Part shown: positions 1 through 5,090 of the stretch, piece after piece
Position numbering within the stretch: position 1 is the stretch's first letter
Layout of the letters: each line of letters starts with the position of its first letter
Origin: Nitrospinota bacterium
GTDB lineage: Bacteria > JAUXIQ01
Direction: 5' to 3'
Assembly (NCBI GenBank): GCA_030620925.1
Contig: JAUXIQ010000184.1
Span: 1-5,090, forward strand
Length of the DNA: 5,090 nt
The notes under the pieces: generated by a model
Told to the model about the DNA's origin: nothing
Database searches by the model: none
The model's input: only the letters and a program-made list of their open reading frames with translations
Made by a program: the position numbers and the translations under genes

Positions 1-778
1 AAGGGTCGCCGGGGAAGATGAGGTCTGCGTTAAGATAATAGACGGAGCGTCCCCACTTTTTTTCCAGCAGGATACCGGCCGAAAAGTCCCACTCGCCGCT
101 CCCGAAAGCTTTATCTTTATCGCCGGTGGGGATTTTCACCGCTCCCCGGACGCTGACCGCCGGAAACCCGCCTTCCTTCACCAGCAACCGTTTGAGCCAG
201 ATAGACAAATCGCCCAGGCCGAAAACGTCTTCCCGGCCGGAGAGGAACGTCTGCCCTCCCTTGCTCAACCGGTAATCGAACTGGAATCCGGGCCGCTCCA
301 CCCTCAACCCTCGCTCCACGCCGGCAATCATCTCCAGGTCGAGTATGATATCGTCCATGAACCCGCGCCAGGTGTAGTAGAAAGGCAGTTCTATGCCCAG
401 CTCGAGTCCGTTCCCGGCGCCGTAAACCAGGGTATAGGCGCTGCGGATGAACTCCATGTCGATTACGACGTCTATATCGCCCGCGGTCTCTTCGTGGAGG
501 ACGTTTGACATGGCGATATCCAACCTTATCTCGTAATTGCCCCAGGGGAGAGGGATTGCCCTATCGGCAGGGGGTTGGAGGAAGAGCAGTTGTATGGGCT
601 GTTGGTTTTTCCAGGGGAAAGGCCCCGGGTCGAAGTTCAGGCTCCGCCCCATCACGCTCGCTTGAGCGGTTGCGGAGAGGAGCGCGAGGGTGACGACTGC
701 TATGAGCAATCCCCCGAGTATGGCTGATCGGCCGGACGTAAAGCTTTGCCCCGTTTTGCGCTGCCTGCGGTTATTCAA
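1..778 (-). CDS. DUF3187-like secreted/outer-membrane protein, C-terminus cut by window edge
   Basis: The reading frame is open from 778 to the left edge (259 codons seen, no stop). An upstream in-frame stop leaves TTG at 778-776 as the only good start, with AGGTG seven bases before it (786-790). The N-terminus is a clear signal peptide: basic region MNNRRQRK, hydrophobic core GLLIAVVTLALL at about 22-33, and likely cleavage after AQA at 38-40. The mature part starts with FPWKNQQP and LLFLQPP, then has alternating hydrophobic/polar stretches, ELGIELPFYY, GLGDLSIWLK and KIPTGDKDKAFGSGEW, which match my memory of the DUF3187 family (predicted outer-membrane beta-barrels of unknown function). 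No function can be assigned. It is transcribed away from the redox genes and is probably unrelated to them. The family call is from recalled motifs, not a search. Confidence 0.75.
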   Translation of the reverse strand, partial: MNNRRQRKTGQSFTSGRSAILGGLLIAVVTLALLSATAQASVMGRSLNFDPGPFPWKNQQPIQLLFLQPPADRAIPLPWGNYEIRLDIAMSNVLHEETAGDIDVVIDMEFIRSAYTLVYGAGNGLELGIELPFYYTWRGFMDDIILDLEMIAGVERGLRVERPGFQFDYRLSKGGQTFLSGREDVFGLGDLSIWLKRLLVKEGGFPAVSVRGAVKIPTGDKDKAFGSGEWDFSAGILLEKKWGRSVYYLNADLIFPGDP

Positions 779-785
779 ATAGATG

Positions 786-790
786 CACCT
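786..790 (-). promoter_or_regulatory. Ribosome binding site supporting a TTG start
   Basis: On the minus strand this reads AGGTG and lies seven bases before the TTG codon at 778-776. It decides the start of the DUF3187-like gene, because no ATG or GTG lies in frame upstream of the signal peptide. Confidence 0.5.
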
Positions 791-818
791 ATTCGGAAAA
801 GGTCAAGACGTTCCTGCT

Positions 819-847
819 TTTCTAAAGGATGGAAACGGGTTTTGCAA
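819..847 (-). promoter_or_regulatory. Possible promoter of the DUF3187-like gene
   Basis: On the minus strand TTGCAA (847-842) and TAGAAA (824-819) are 17 bases apart. Each matches four of six sigma70 consensus bases. The implied transcript would start roughly 30-40 bases before the TTG start. This is a weak match and could be chance. Confidence 0.2.
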
Positions 848-925
848 GGGAAAACTCGATTGATACCGCTCGCTTCGATGAGGATACGGCTCCCTTGGGA
901 CACGCTGCGCGGCTGCAACTATCTG

Positions 926-954
926 TTCCCAAAGGTTTATATTAAGGGTATAAT
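926..954 (+). promoter_or_regulatory. Sigma70-type promoter upstream of the flavoprotein gene
   Basis: A perfect -10 hexamer TATAAT lies at 949-954 and TTCCCA (four of six consensus -35 bases) at 926-931, with an optimal 17-base spacer. Transcription would start near 961, giving a leader of about 35 bases before the ATG at 997. This is the strongest promoter-like sequence I found in the window and may serve the flavoprotein and, by read-through, the por genes. The rest of 779-925 shows nothing else I can support. Confidence 0.6.
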
Positions 955-983
955 GGCTCGTCTCTATTCCGTTCATTTTTTGC

Positions 984-990
984 AGGGAGG
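984..990 (+). promoter_or_regulatory. Ribosome binding site of the flavoprotein gene
   Basis: AGGGAGG lies six bases before the ATG at 997, a strong Shine-Dalgarno match that fixes the start. Confidence 0.8.
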
Positions 991-996
991 ATAGAA

Positions 997-2163
997 ATGG
1001 CTGATACTAAATACGACGTGGTGGTGGTCGGCTGCGGGCCGGCGGGCTCGATGGCGGGCCGGTCGGCCGTCTTGAACGGCGCGAGCGTTCTTATCATCGA
1101 AAAAAAGAGCGCTATCGGTATCCCTAACCATTGTAATGAGTGTATAGCGGCGCCGCATCTATGGGAGGAACGGCTCGGCTTCAAGCTCAATCCCAGCGTC
1201 TATTCGCAGCGTATCACCAAATTCACCATCGTGGCGCCGTCGGGAGAGATGGCTCCGCCCCTGGAGAACGACTGCATCATGGTGGAACGCAACATTTTCG
1301 ACCGCGCCCTGGCGGAGGAGGCCGTCCGCGCCGGTGCCCGCATCATGTTGAACACCAGGGTGGTGGACGTTGTGAAAGAAGGGGATGCGGTAACCGGCGT
1401 GATGGTCCAGCGGGGAGACGTCAAAGAGAAGATAGGCGCGGGAGTTGTCATCGGTTGCGACGCCAATAATATAGTGGCCCAGGCGGCGGGTATCCAGGGG
1501 CCGTATAACCCCAGCCATTGGTTGGTGAAGGAGTTTGCGGGTGTTAAGGGGCAGGACCCGGAGACCTGTTACACTTATATGAGCCCGCGGTTCGCCCCTG
1601 AGCTGCATGCGCCGCACATGCCCAAAGGGCCGGACACGGCGAACCTCTCGGTGGGTATACCCCAGGGCCACGACCTGACGCTAACAGATGCTTACGACGA
1701 GCTGATGAAACATCCCACGGTGAAAGAATTTTTCGGGGACGCAAGCCCGGTACGTATCTCCGGGGGGACGGCTCCCGGCGGCGGGTTGTGGCAGAAACCT
1801 TACGGTAACGGCGTGATGCTGGCCGGGGACGCAGCGGGACAAATGTGGGAAGCCAACGGCGGCGGCATAAACCCGGCCATGATGGCGGGACATTTCGGGG
1901 GCGAAGTGGCGGCTAAAGCGGTGCAGCAGGGGGATACTTCGGAGGCGGTGCTGGCGGCTTATCATGAGAAATATCTCTCCACTATCGGTAAAACCAACGC
2001 CATCCAGCATGAGGCCAAGGAACTGTTGGACCGGGCTATCGTCTCGGATGAGCTCATCGAACGGGCGGTGACGGAGATAGGTAAAGAACTGGTGGGGCTG
2101 TATACCTACGCCCGCGGTTATACGGACGTAGTTCGAGACTGGCTTGAAGAGCAAAAAGCATGA
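997..2163 (+). CDS. Geranylgeranyl reductase family FAD-dependent oxidoreductase
   Basis: The 388-residue protein starts with a Rossmann FAD-binding fold: YDVVVVGCGPAGS at 6-18, with the fold's acidic residue at E35 (LIIEKK). VERNIFDRALAEEAVRAGA follows near 96-114, and the second FAD motif GDAAG begins at G277, followed by EANGGGINPAMMAGHFGGE. This order is typical of the GGR/FixC-like flavoprotein superfamily. Known members saturate isoprenoid double bonds or pass electrons between carriers, and at least one archaeal member uses ferredoxin. The length fits GGR. Two features are unusual: a C46-x-x-C49 pair (HCNECI) where archaeal GGRs have a single conserved Cys in an RCxEG-like motif, and HAPHMPKG (204-211) where GGRs have the aromatic YxWxFPKG motif. 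The substrate therefore may not be a geranylgeranyl lipid. The 214-base gap before porG leaves open whether it shares the por transcript. Confidence 0.88.
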   Translation: MADTKYDVVVVGCGPAGSMAGRSAVLNGASVLIIEKKSAIGIPNHCNECIAAPHLWEERLGFKLNPSVYSQRITKFTIVAPSGEMAPPLENDCIMVERNIFDRALAEEAVRAGARIMLNTRVVDVVKEGDAVTGVMVQRGDVKEKIGAGVVIGCDANNIVAQAAGIQGPYNPSHWLVKEFAGVKGQDPETCYTYMSPRFAPELHAPHMPKGPDTANLSVGIPQGHDLTLTDAYDELMKHPTVKEFFGDASPVRISGGTAPGGGLWQKPYGNGVMLAGDAAGQMWEANGGGINPAMMAGHFGGEVAAKAVQQGDTSEAVLAAYHEKYLSTIGKTNAIQHEAKELLDRAIVSDELIERAVTEIGKELVGLYTYARGYTDVVRDWLEEQKA

Positions 2164-2377
2164 GCAGGGGTGTAAGGCTGCAAGCCCCTGAAGGAAATAT
2201 TTACTAACCCCGCCAATGGCGGTGATAGGCGAGTGTCCAGGGGGAACCGTTTTACAAAAGGGTTCCCACAGAGGGAGTTTGCGATAGAGGCTCAAAAAGC
2301 CTTCCTCAACGTTTTCCTCTTGACTGAAAGCACCCTGGACGATAGCCTGTATAGGCTTGTCGGAGAAAGGGAACACC
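2164..2377 (+). other. Inverted-repeat-rich noncoding gap: candidate structured RNA leader or interspersed repeat
   Basis: No convincing gene lies here. By eye these complementary pairs can form in order: CAGGGG 2165-2170 with CCCCTG 2185-2190; CCGCC 2210-2214 with GGCGG 2218-2222; GGGAACC 2242-2248 with GGTTCCC 2261-2267; AGAGGGA 2270-2276 with TTCCTCT 2314-2320 (one G-U), enclosing AGGCT 2288-2292 with AGCCT 2298-2302; and AGCCT 2344-2348 with AGGCT 2353-2357. A long-range pair, GTCCAGG 2235-2241 with CCTGGAC 2334-2340, closes the middle hairpins into one multibranched domain. The last hairpin ends about ten bases before the porG Shine-Dalgarno, so a cis-regulatory leader is plausible. I do not recognise a known riboswitch class. 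A small palindromic repeat element is the main alternative. Confidence 0.5.
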
Positions 2378-2935
2378 ATGTATGAATACCGGGTACACGG
2401 ACGAGGGGGACAAGGCGCCGTCGTGGGTTGCAAAGTTGCGGGCCTGGCGGCATCGCTTCAGGGTATGCACGCCCTATCGCTGCCTCATTACGGGTTTGAG
2501 AGGCGTGGAGCGCCGGTTACCGTCTTCCTGCGTTTCAGCGATAGCCCGATAACCAACAGCAGCCGGGTCGACAACCCCGACGGTATCGTGGTGCTGGACC
2601 CCAAACTGTTGCAGCTTAAACAGTTGATAGTTCCCGGGTTGAAAAAAGGTGGCGTGGCCGTGCTCAACACCAGGAAACCACCGCAAGAGATCGACCTGGA
2701 GGTTCCGTTATCGCGAGTGGCCACCGTTGACGCTACGGAAATAGCTCTCAGCACCATCGGCCGGCCCATCACCAATACCGCCATACTGGGCGCTTTCTGC
2801 GCCACCACGGACATACTGAAACTGGACTTCATCATCGAGGCCATAACCCGCCTGATGCCCGGCGCCAACCTTGACAAAAACCTGGAGGCCGTACGTATGG
2901 CCCACCAGAATACTGTAATAGAGCAGAGGGAATGA
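2378..2935 (+). CDS. porG: 2-oxoacid:ferredoxin oxidoreductase, gamma subunit
   Basis: The 185-residue protein begins MYEYRVHGRGGQGAV, the standard opening of the gamma subunit (G8, G10, G11, Q12, G13). PHYGFERRGAPV at 36-47 is the second family signature, and DNPDGIVVLDPKLL follows. The gamma domain helps bind CoA and assemble the enzyme that converts a 2-oxoacid and CoA to acyl-CoA, CO2 and reduced ferredoxin. I chose the ATG at 2378 over an in-frame TTG at 2357 because it matches the family N-terminus and has AAGGG at 2368-2372 as binding site; the TTG lies inside a hairpin. The length is normal. The stop TGA is followed at once by TAA. The ERRGAPV form is closest to pyruvate and branched-chain 2-oxoacid enzymes, but the substrate cannot be fixed from this subunit. 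Confidence 0.93.
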   Translation: MYEYRVHGRGGQGAVVGCKVAGLAASLQGMHALSLPHYGFERRGAPVTVFLRFSDSPITNSSRVDNPDGIVVLDPKLLQLKQLIVPGLKKGGVAVLNTRKPPQEIDLEVPLSRVATVDATEIALSTIGRPITNTAILGAFCATTDILKLDFIIEAITRLMPGANLDKNLEAVRMAHQNTVIEQRE

Positions 2936-2937
2936 TA

Positions 2938-3222
2938 ATGAGAGATGAAAAGCTCCCGACGGGGATAGGCATACCGCTCACCGATGAGCTGATGCGGCAG
3001 GAAGTCGAGAGGTTGATGACCTGGTCGTGGCGCGTGTTCCGGCCCGAAGTGGACATGAGCAAATGCAAGATGTGCGGCATCTGCATCGAGTTCTGTCCGG
3101 AAGGGAACATGATCGAATACCAGGAACGCCTCTGCATCGATTACGAGATATGCAAAGGGTGCGGCGTCTGCGCCACGGAATGCCCCCATAAGGCCATCGA
3201 CATGGTGCGGGAGGAGGACTGA
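2938..3222 (+). CDS. porD: 2-oxoacid:ferredoxin oxidoreductase, delta subunit (2[4Fe-4S] ferredoxin)
   Basis: This 94-residue ferredoxin-like subunit has two complete cluster motifs: C43-x2-C46-x2-C49-x3-C53-P and C72-x2-C75-x2-C78-x3-C82-P. The preceding WSWRVFRPEVD (29-39) is the usual PorD lead-in. It carries electrons from the thiamine site and the beta-subunit cluster to external ferredoxin. An ATG at 2932 overlaps the porG stop (ATGA) and would add two residues. I prefer the ATG at 2938 because AGAGGG at 2925-2930 is then seven bases away, whereas it abuts the earlier ATG. Either way it is translationally coupled to porG. All eight cluster cysteines are present, in contrast to the problem in porB. 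Confidence 0.95.
   Translation: MRDEKLPTGIGIPLTDELMRQEVERLMTWSWRVFRPEVDMSKCKMCGICIEFCPEGNMIEYQERLCIDYEICKGCGVCATECPHKAIDMVREED
3213..3217 (+). promoter_or_regulatory. Ribosome binding site of porA inside the end of porD
   Basis: GGAGG lies within the last codons of porD, seven bases before the porA ATG at 3225. It supports that start and indicates coupled translation of porD and porA, which are separated by only two bases. Confidence 0.75.
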
Positions 3223-3224
3223 CC

Positions 3225-4436
3225 ATGGCTTCCAGAGCTCAAACCGCCGCCAGCCGGGAGACGGAACAGACCGTTGATTTCCTCACCGGTAACGAAGCGG
3301 CGGCGCTTGCGGCGAAGATGGCCCGGGTGCAGGTCATCAGCGCTTATCCCATCACCCCCCAGACAACCATAGTGGAAAAACTCGCTGAATATATCGCCAA
3401 CGGCGACCTGGAAGCTCCCTGTATCAACGTGGAGGGGGAACACTCCTGCATGGCCGCCATATACGGGGCTTCCCTGACAGGCGCCCGCACCTTCACCGCC
3501 AGCAGCGGCCAGGGCATCGCCTACATGCACGAACAACTGTTCACCGTGCACAGCCAACGCCTGCCGGTGGTCATGGCCGTACCCAACCGCAACCTGGCCG
3601 CACATATTCTCTGCGACCACGGTGACACCATGGCCCAGAGCACTACGGGTTGGATGCAACTCTTCGCCGAGAACCAGCAGGAAGTATTGGATACCATCCT
3701 GCAGGCTTACAAGATAGCCGAGGATAAACGCGTGCTGATGCCTATAATGGTCTGTTACGATGGTTTCATAACCTCTCATACCGGCGCCACGATGAAAGTC
3801 CCCAGCCAGGAAGAAGTGGACAGTTTCCTCCCCTCCCGCGTAAACTACTACGATCAGGTGAACCCCGATGATCCGCTCGTTCTGCAGATTTTTCGCTACG
3901 ATGTGATGCAGTTCGAGCGCGAGCACGATGAGGCACTGCAGGCGGCCAAAACCGTAATAGCCGAGGTCAACCGTGAGTACGATGAAATATTCGGCCGCAC
4001 TTACGGGGACGGGCTGGTGGAGACTGTTCAGTGCGAAGACGCCGAAGCGGTGATTCTCACCTCCCACTCCAGCGCGGGAATCGCCCGCACCGTGGTGGAT
4101 GAGCTGCGGGGAGAAGGCGAGCGTATAGGGCTCATCAGGCTGCGCTCTTTCATTCCCTTCCCTCAGGAACGGATGCGCGACCTGCTGCCCGGTTTCAAGG
4201 CGGTGGCCGTGCTGGAGCGTAACGAGACACACGGCTCCGGCTGCGGCGAAATATACAAAGAGCTGCGGAGCGCGGCCTACGATCTCGATTCCAGGCCCAG
4301 GATACTCGATTTCATCGGCGGCCTGGGCGGAGCGGATATCACCATAGATCATGTGAGAAGCGTAGCCCGCGCCGCCCTCGAGGCGGCCAAAACGGGCAGC
4401 GTGGAGAAACAGGTAACCTGGCTCGACAAGCTTTGA
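3225..4436 (+). CDS. porA: 2-oxoacid:ferredoxin oxidoreductase, alpha subunit
   Basis: The 403-residue protein has the PorA order: FLTGNEAAALAAKMARV (19-35), substrate-side loop YPITPQT (41-47), EGEHS (70-74), TASSGQG (91-97), NR at 121-122 (the arginine aligns with the one contacting the 2-oxoacid carboxylate), DGFITSHT, and a C-terminal transketolase-like domain with RLRSFIPFP and LERNETHGSGCGEI. It pairs with beta to form the thiamine diphosphate active site. The length is normal for PorA. About 18 residues before the FLTGNEA core form a polar extension that may be disordered. After NR the sequence is NLAAHILCDHGDTMAQ, while the usual pyruvate enzyme loop reads like IWGDHSD or IWNDHSD and is about two residues longer. 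This may mark a subfamily with another substrate. Comparisons are from memory of the family. Confidence 0.94.
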   Translation: MASRAQTAASRETEQTVDFLTGNEAAALAAKMARVQVISAYPITPQTTIVEKLAEYIANGDLEAPCINVEGEHSCMAAIYGASLTGARTFTASSGQGIAYMHEQLFTVHSQRLPVVMAVPNRNLAAHILCDHGDTMAQSTTGWMQLFAENQQEVLDTILQAYKIAEDKRVLMPIMVCYDGFITSHTGATMKVPSQEEVDSFLPSRVNYYDQVNPDDPLVLQIFRYDVMQFEREHDEALQAAKTVIAEVNREYDEIFGRTYGDGLVETVQCEDAEAVILTSHSSAGIARTVVDELRGEGERIGLIRLRSFIPFPQERMRDLLPGFKAVAVLERNETHGSGCGEIYKELRSAAYDLDSRPRILDFIGGLGGADITIDHVRSVARAALEAAKTGSVEKQVTWLDKL

Positions 4437-4445
4437 GTCCTTTTC

Positions 4446-4465
4446 GGGCGGGATGAACCCTGCCC
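4446..4465 (+). other. Hairpin in the porA-porB gap
   Basis: GGGCGGG (4446-4452) pairs with CCCTGCCC (4458-4465), giving seven GC pairs with one bulged T and an ATGAA loop. No run of T follows, so it is not a standard terminator. It may set the ratio of alpha to beta by affecting mRNA stability or translation. That role is inference. Confidence 0.4.
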
Positions 4466-4487
4466 CTATATCAAAAGGGTATTCCTT

Positions 4488-5090
4488 ATGGAACAGGAAC
4501 CGACGTTTCAAGATTTCTACGGCAACCGGCTGACCATACCCCCCACGGTAGCCTGTCAGGGCTGCACTGAAGTGCTCATAGGGCGGCAGGTCATAGAGAC
4601 CATGGGTAAAGGGGTCTCCGTGATTTTTCCACCGTCCTGAGTGCCCTGGACCGGTCTGACCCGAGTCCCCTTGCGGTCGGCGATTTTCGGTTCCGCCGCC
4701 GCAGCCGCTTCAGGAGTGGTTGAGGGATACCGGGCCACCGGTCGGGACGACGTGACCGTCGTCGTGATCGCAGGAGACGGGGGAACGCACGATATCGGGC
4801 TGCAATCCCTTTCGGGGGCGGCCGAGCGGGGCGATTCCTTCATCTGGATTTGCCAGAACAACGAGGCTTACATGAATACCGGCGGCCAGCGCAGCGGCGC
4901 CACGCCCAAATGGGCGCGCACGACCAACACGCCGGTGGGTAGCGTCATCAAGGGGAAACCTCAATGGGGTAAAGACATGATAGCCATCATGGAGGCCCAT
5001 GATCTCCCATACATAGCCCAGGCCTCAGTTTCCCACATGAAAGATTTCAAGCGAAAAATCAAGAAGGCACACCAGATTACGGGCCGGGAA
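4488..5090 (+). CDS. porB: 2-oxoacid:ferredoxin oxidoreductase, beta subunit, with in-frame TGA at codon 51; right end cut by window
   Basis: The frame runs 201 codons from ATG 4488 (AAGGG at 4475-4479) to the window edge, broken only by TGA at 4638-4640. Before it is TVACQGCTEVL, with cluster cysteines C23 and C26, ending VIFPPS. After it, in the same frame, come RVPLRSAIFGSAAAAASG (59-76), the thiamine motif GDGGTHDIG (residues 96-104, closing with NN at 124-125), NNEAYMNTGGQRSGATP (124-140) and PVGSVIKG. These are PorB hallmarks. Codon 51 is 25 residues after C26, the spacing of the third [4Fe-4S] ligand in Desulfovibrio africanus PFOR (Cys815 to Cys840), so TGA replaces that cysteine. Read strictly, the gene encodes a useless 50-residue peptide. 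It may be a selenoprotein, a recent pseudogene, or a sequence error. The stretch after the TGA also seems some six residues short for the family. The fourth cysteine lies beyond the window. Confidence 0.85.
4638..4640 (+). other. In-frame TGA in porB: candidate selenocysteine codon or nonsense mutation
   Basis: This codon follows PPS, where PorB proteins usually have cysteine. Cysteine codons TGC and TGT differ from TGA by one base. The frame stays open and family-like on both sides. TGA ends the other four complete genes here, so a genome-wide reassignment is unlikely; only local recoding, mutation or error remain. Confidence 0.6.
4648..4668 (+). promoter_or_regulatory. Hairpin just after the in-frame TGA: weak SECIS candidate
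   Basis: GGACCGG (4648-4654) pairs with CCG-A-GTCC (4661-4668), seven pairs with a bulged A and the loop TCTGAC. The GGTCTG at 4653-4658 resembles the core I recall from the E. coli fdhF SECIS. The stem begins seven bases after the TGA and the loop 14 bases after it, a little closer than usual for bacterial SECIS elements. The first two loop bases contain no G unless the stem is shortened. Coding constraint alone could produce such a hairpin. Confidence 0.25.

Noticed and set aside
505-693. Small plus-strand open frame inside the DUF3187-like gene
   Set aside because: It is low-complexity, rich in Arg and Gly, and antisense to a well-supported signal-peptide protein.
775-808. Minus-strand TTGACC-17-TCTATT promoter-like pair at the DUF3187-like gene
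   Set aside because: It overlaps the binding site and start codon, so its transcript would begin inside the coding sequence and lose the signal peptide.
746-994. Small plus-strand open frame in the divergent intergenic region
   Set aside because: It has no binding site or recognisable features, overlaps the TTG-start gene and runs through the promoter of the flavoprotein gene.
2165-2190. Rho-independent terminator after the flavoprotein gene
   Set aside because: The hairpin has a 14-base loop and no T run follows it.
2230-2300. tRNA or known riboswitch in the porG leader
   Set aside because: No tRNA cloverleaf with a proper T-loop, and no cobalamin, TPP, fluoride or THF riboswitch core could be recognised by eye.
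2357-2377. Upstream TTG start for porG
   Set aside because: It would add seven residues not seen in the family, lies in a hairpin arm, and is less well placed than the ATG at 2378 with its own binding site.
1681-2433. Minus-strand open frame of 250 codons across the end of the flavoprotein gene, the gap and the start of porG
   Set aside because: It is mostly antisense to two real genes and shows no domain; its middle part only translates the inverted-repeat region.
3141-4511. Long minus-strand open frame (456 codons) opposite porA and part of porD
   Set aside because: It is antisense to clear por genes, has no recognisable motifs, and is explained by GC-rich codon bias in the real frame.
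4638-4640. Genome-wide reassignment of TGA to an amino acid
   Set aside because: TGA ends four other complete genes here at family-normal lengths, and reading through the porD TGA would give a long senseless tail overlapping porA.

Overview
This window carries most of a 2-oxoacid:ferredoxin oxidoreductase operon (gamma, delta, alpha and beta subunits, por-type). Upstream of it is a flavoprotein of the geranylgeranyl reductase family. Diverging from both, and cut off at the left edge, is a gene for a predicted secreted or outer-membrane beta-barrel protein (DUF3187-like). Oxygen-sensitive ferredoxin enzymes point to an anaerobe, and the DUF3187-like protein points to a bacterium with an outer membrane. 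Coding sequence is fairly GC-rich with GC-rich third positions. A lineage such as Desulfobacterota would fit, but the sequence alone does not settle this.

Layout: 1-778 (-) is the DUF3187-like gene, with its C-terminus outside the window. 779-996 is a divergent intergenic region with a good sigma70-type promoter facing right (TTCCCA-17-TATAAT). 997-2163 (+) is the flavoprotein. 2164-2377 is a 214-nt noncoding gap unusually rich in inverted repeats, which looks like a structured RNA leader or an interspersed repeat. 2378-2935, 2938-3222 and 3225-4436 (+) are porG, porD and porA, nearly touching and translationally coupled. 4437-4487 is a short gap with a hairpin. 4488-5090 (+) is porB, open at the right edge but interrupted by an in-frame TGA at codon 51.

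The four Por subunits should together oxidise a 2-oxoacid with CoA to acyl-CoA and CO2, passing electrons through PorB's own [4Fe-4S] cluster and PorD's two clusters to ferredoxin. The upstream flavoprotein belongs to a family in which some members take electrons from ferredoxin, so a working link is plausible but not proven.

The most notable observation is the TGA in porB. The frame is preserved on both sides, and the TGA sits where the third cysteine ligand of the family's proximal [4Fe-4S] cluster is expected. A small hairpin with a GGTCTG core follows at once. The possible explanations are a selenocysteine codon, a recent nonsense mutation, or a sequencing/assembly error. The loop just after the TGA also looks about six residues short, and an alternative frame there reads like the family sequence, so a local error must be taken seriously.
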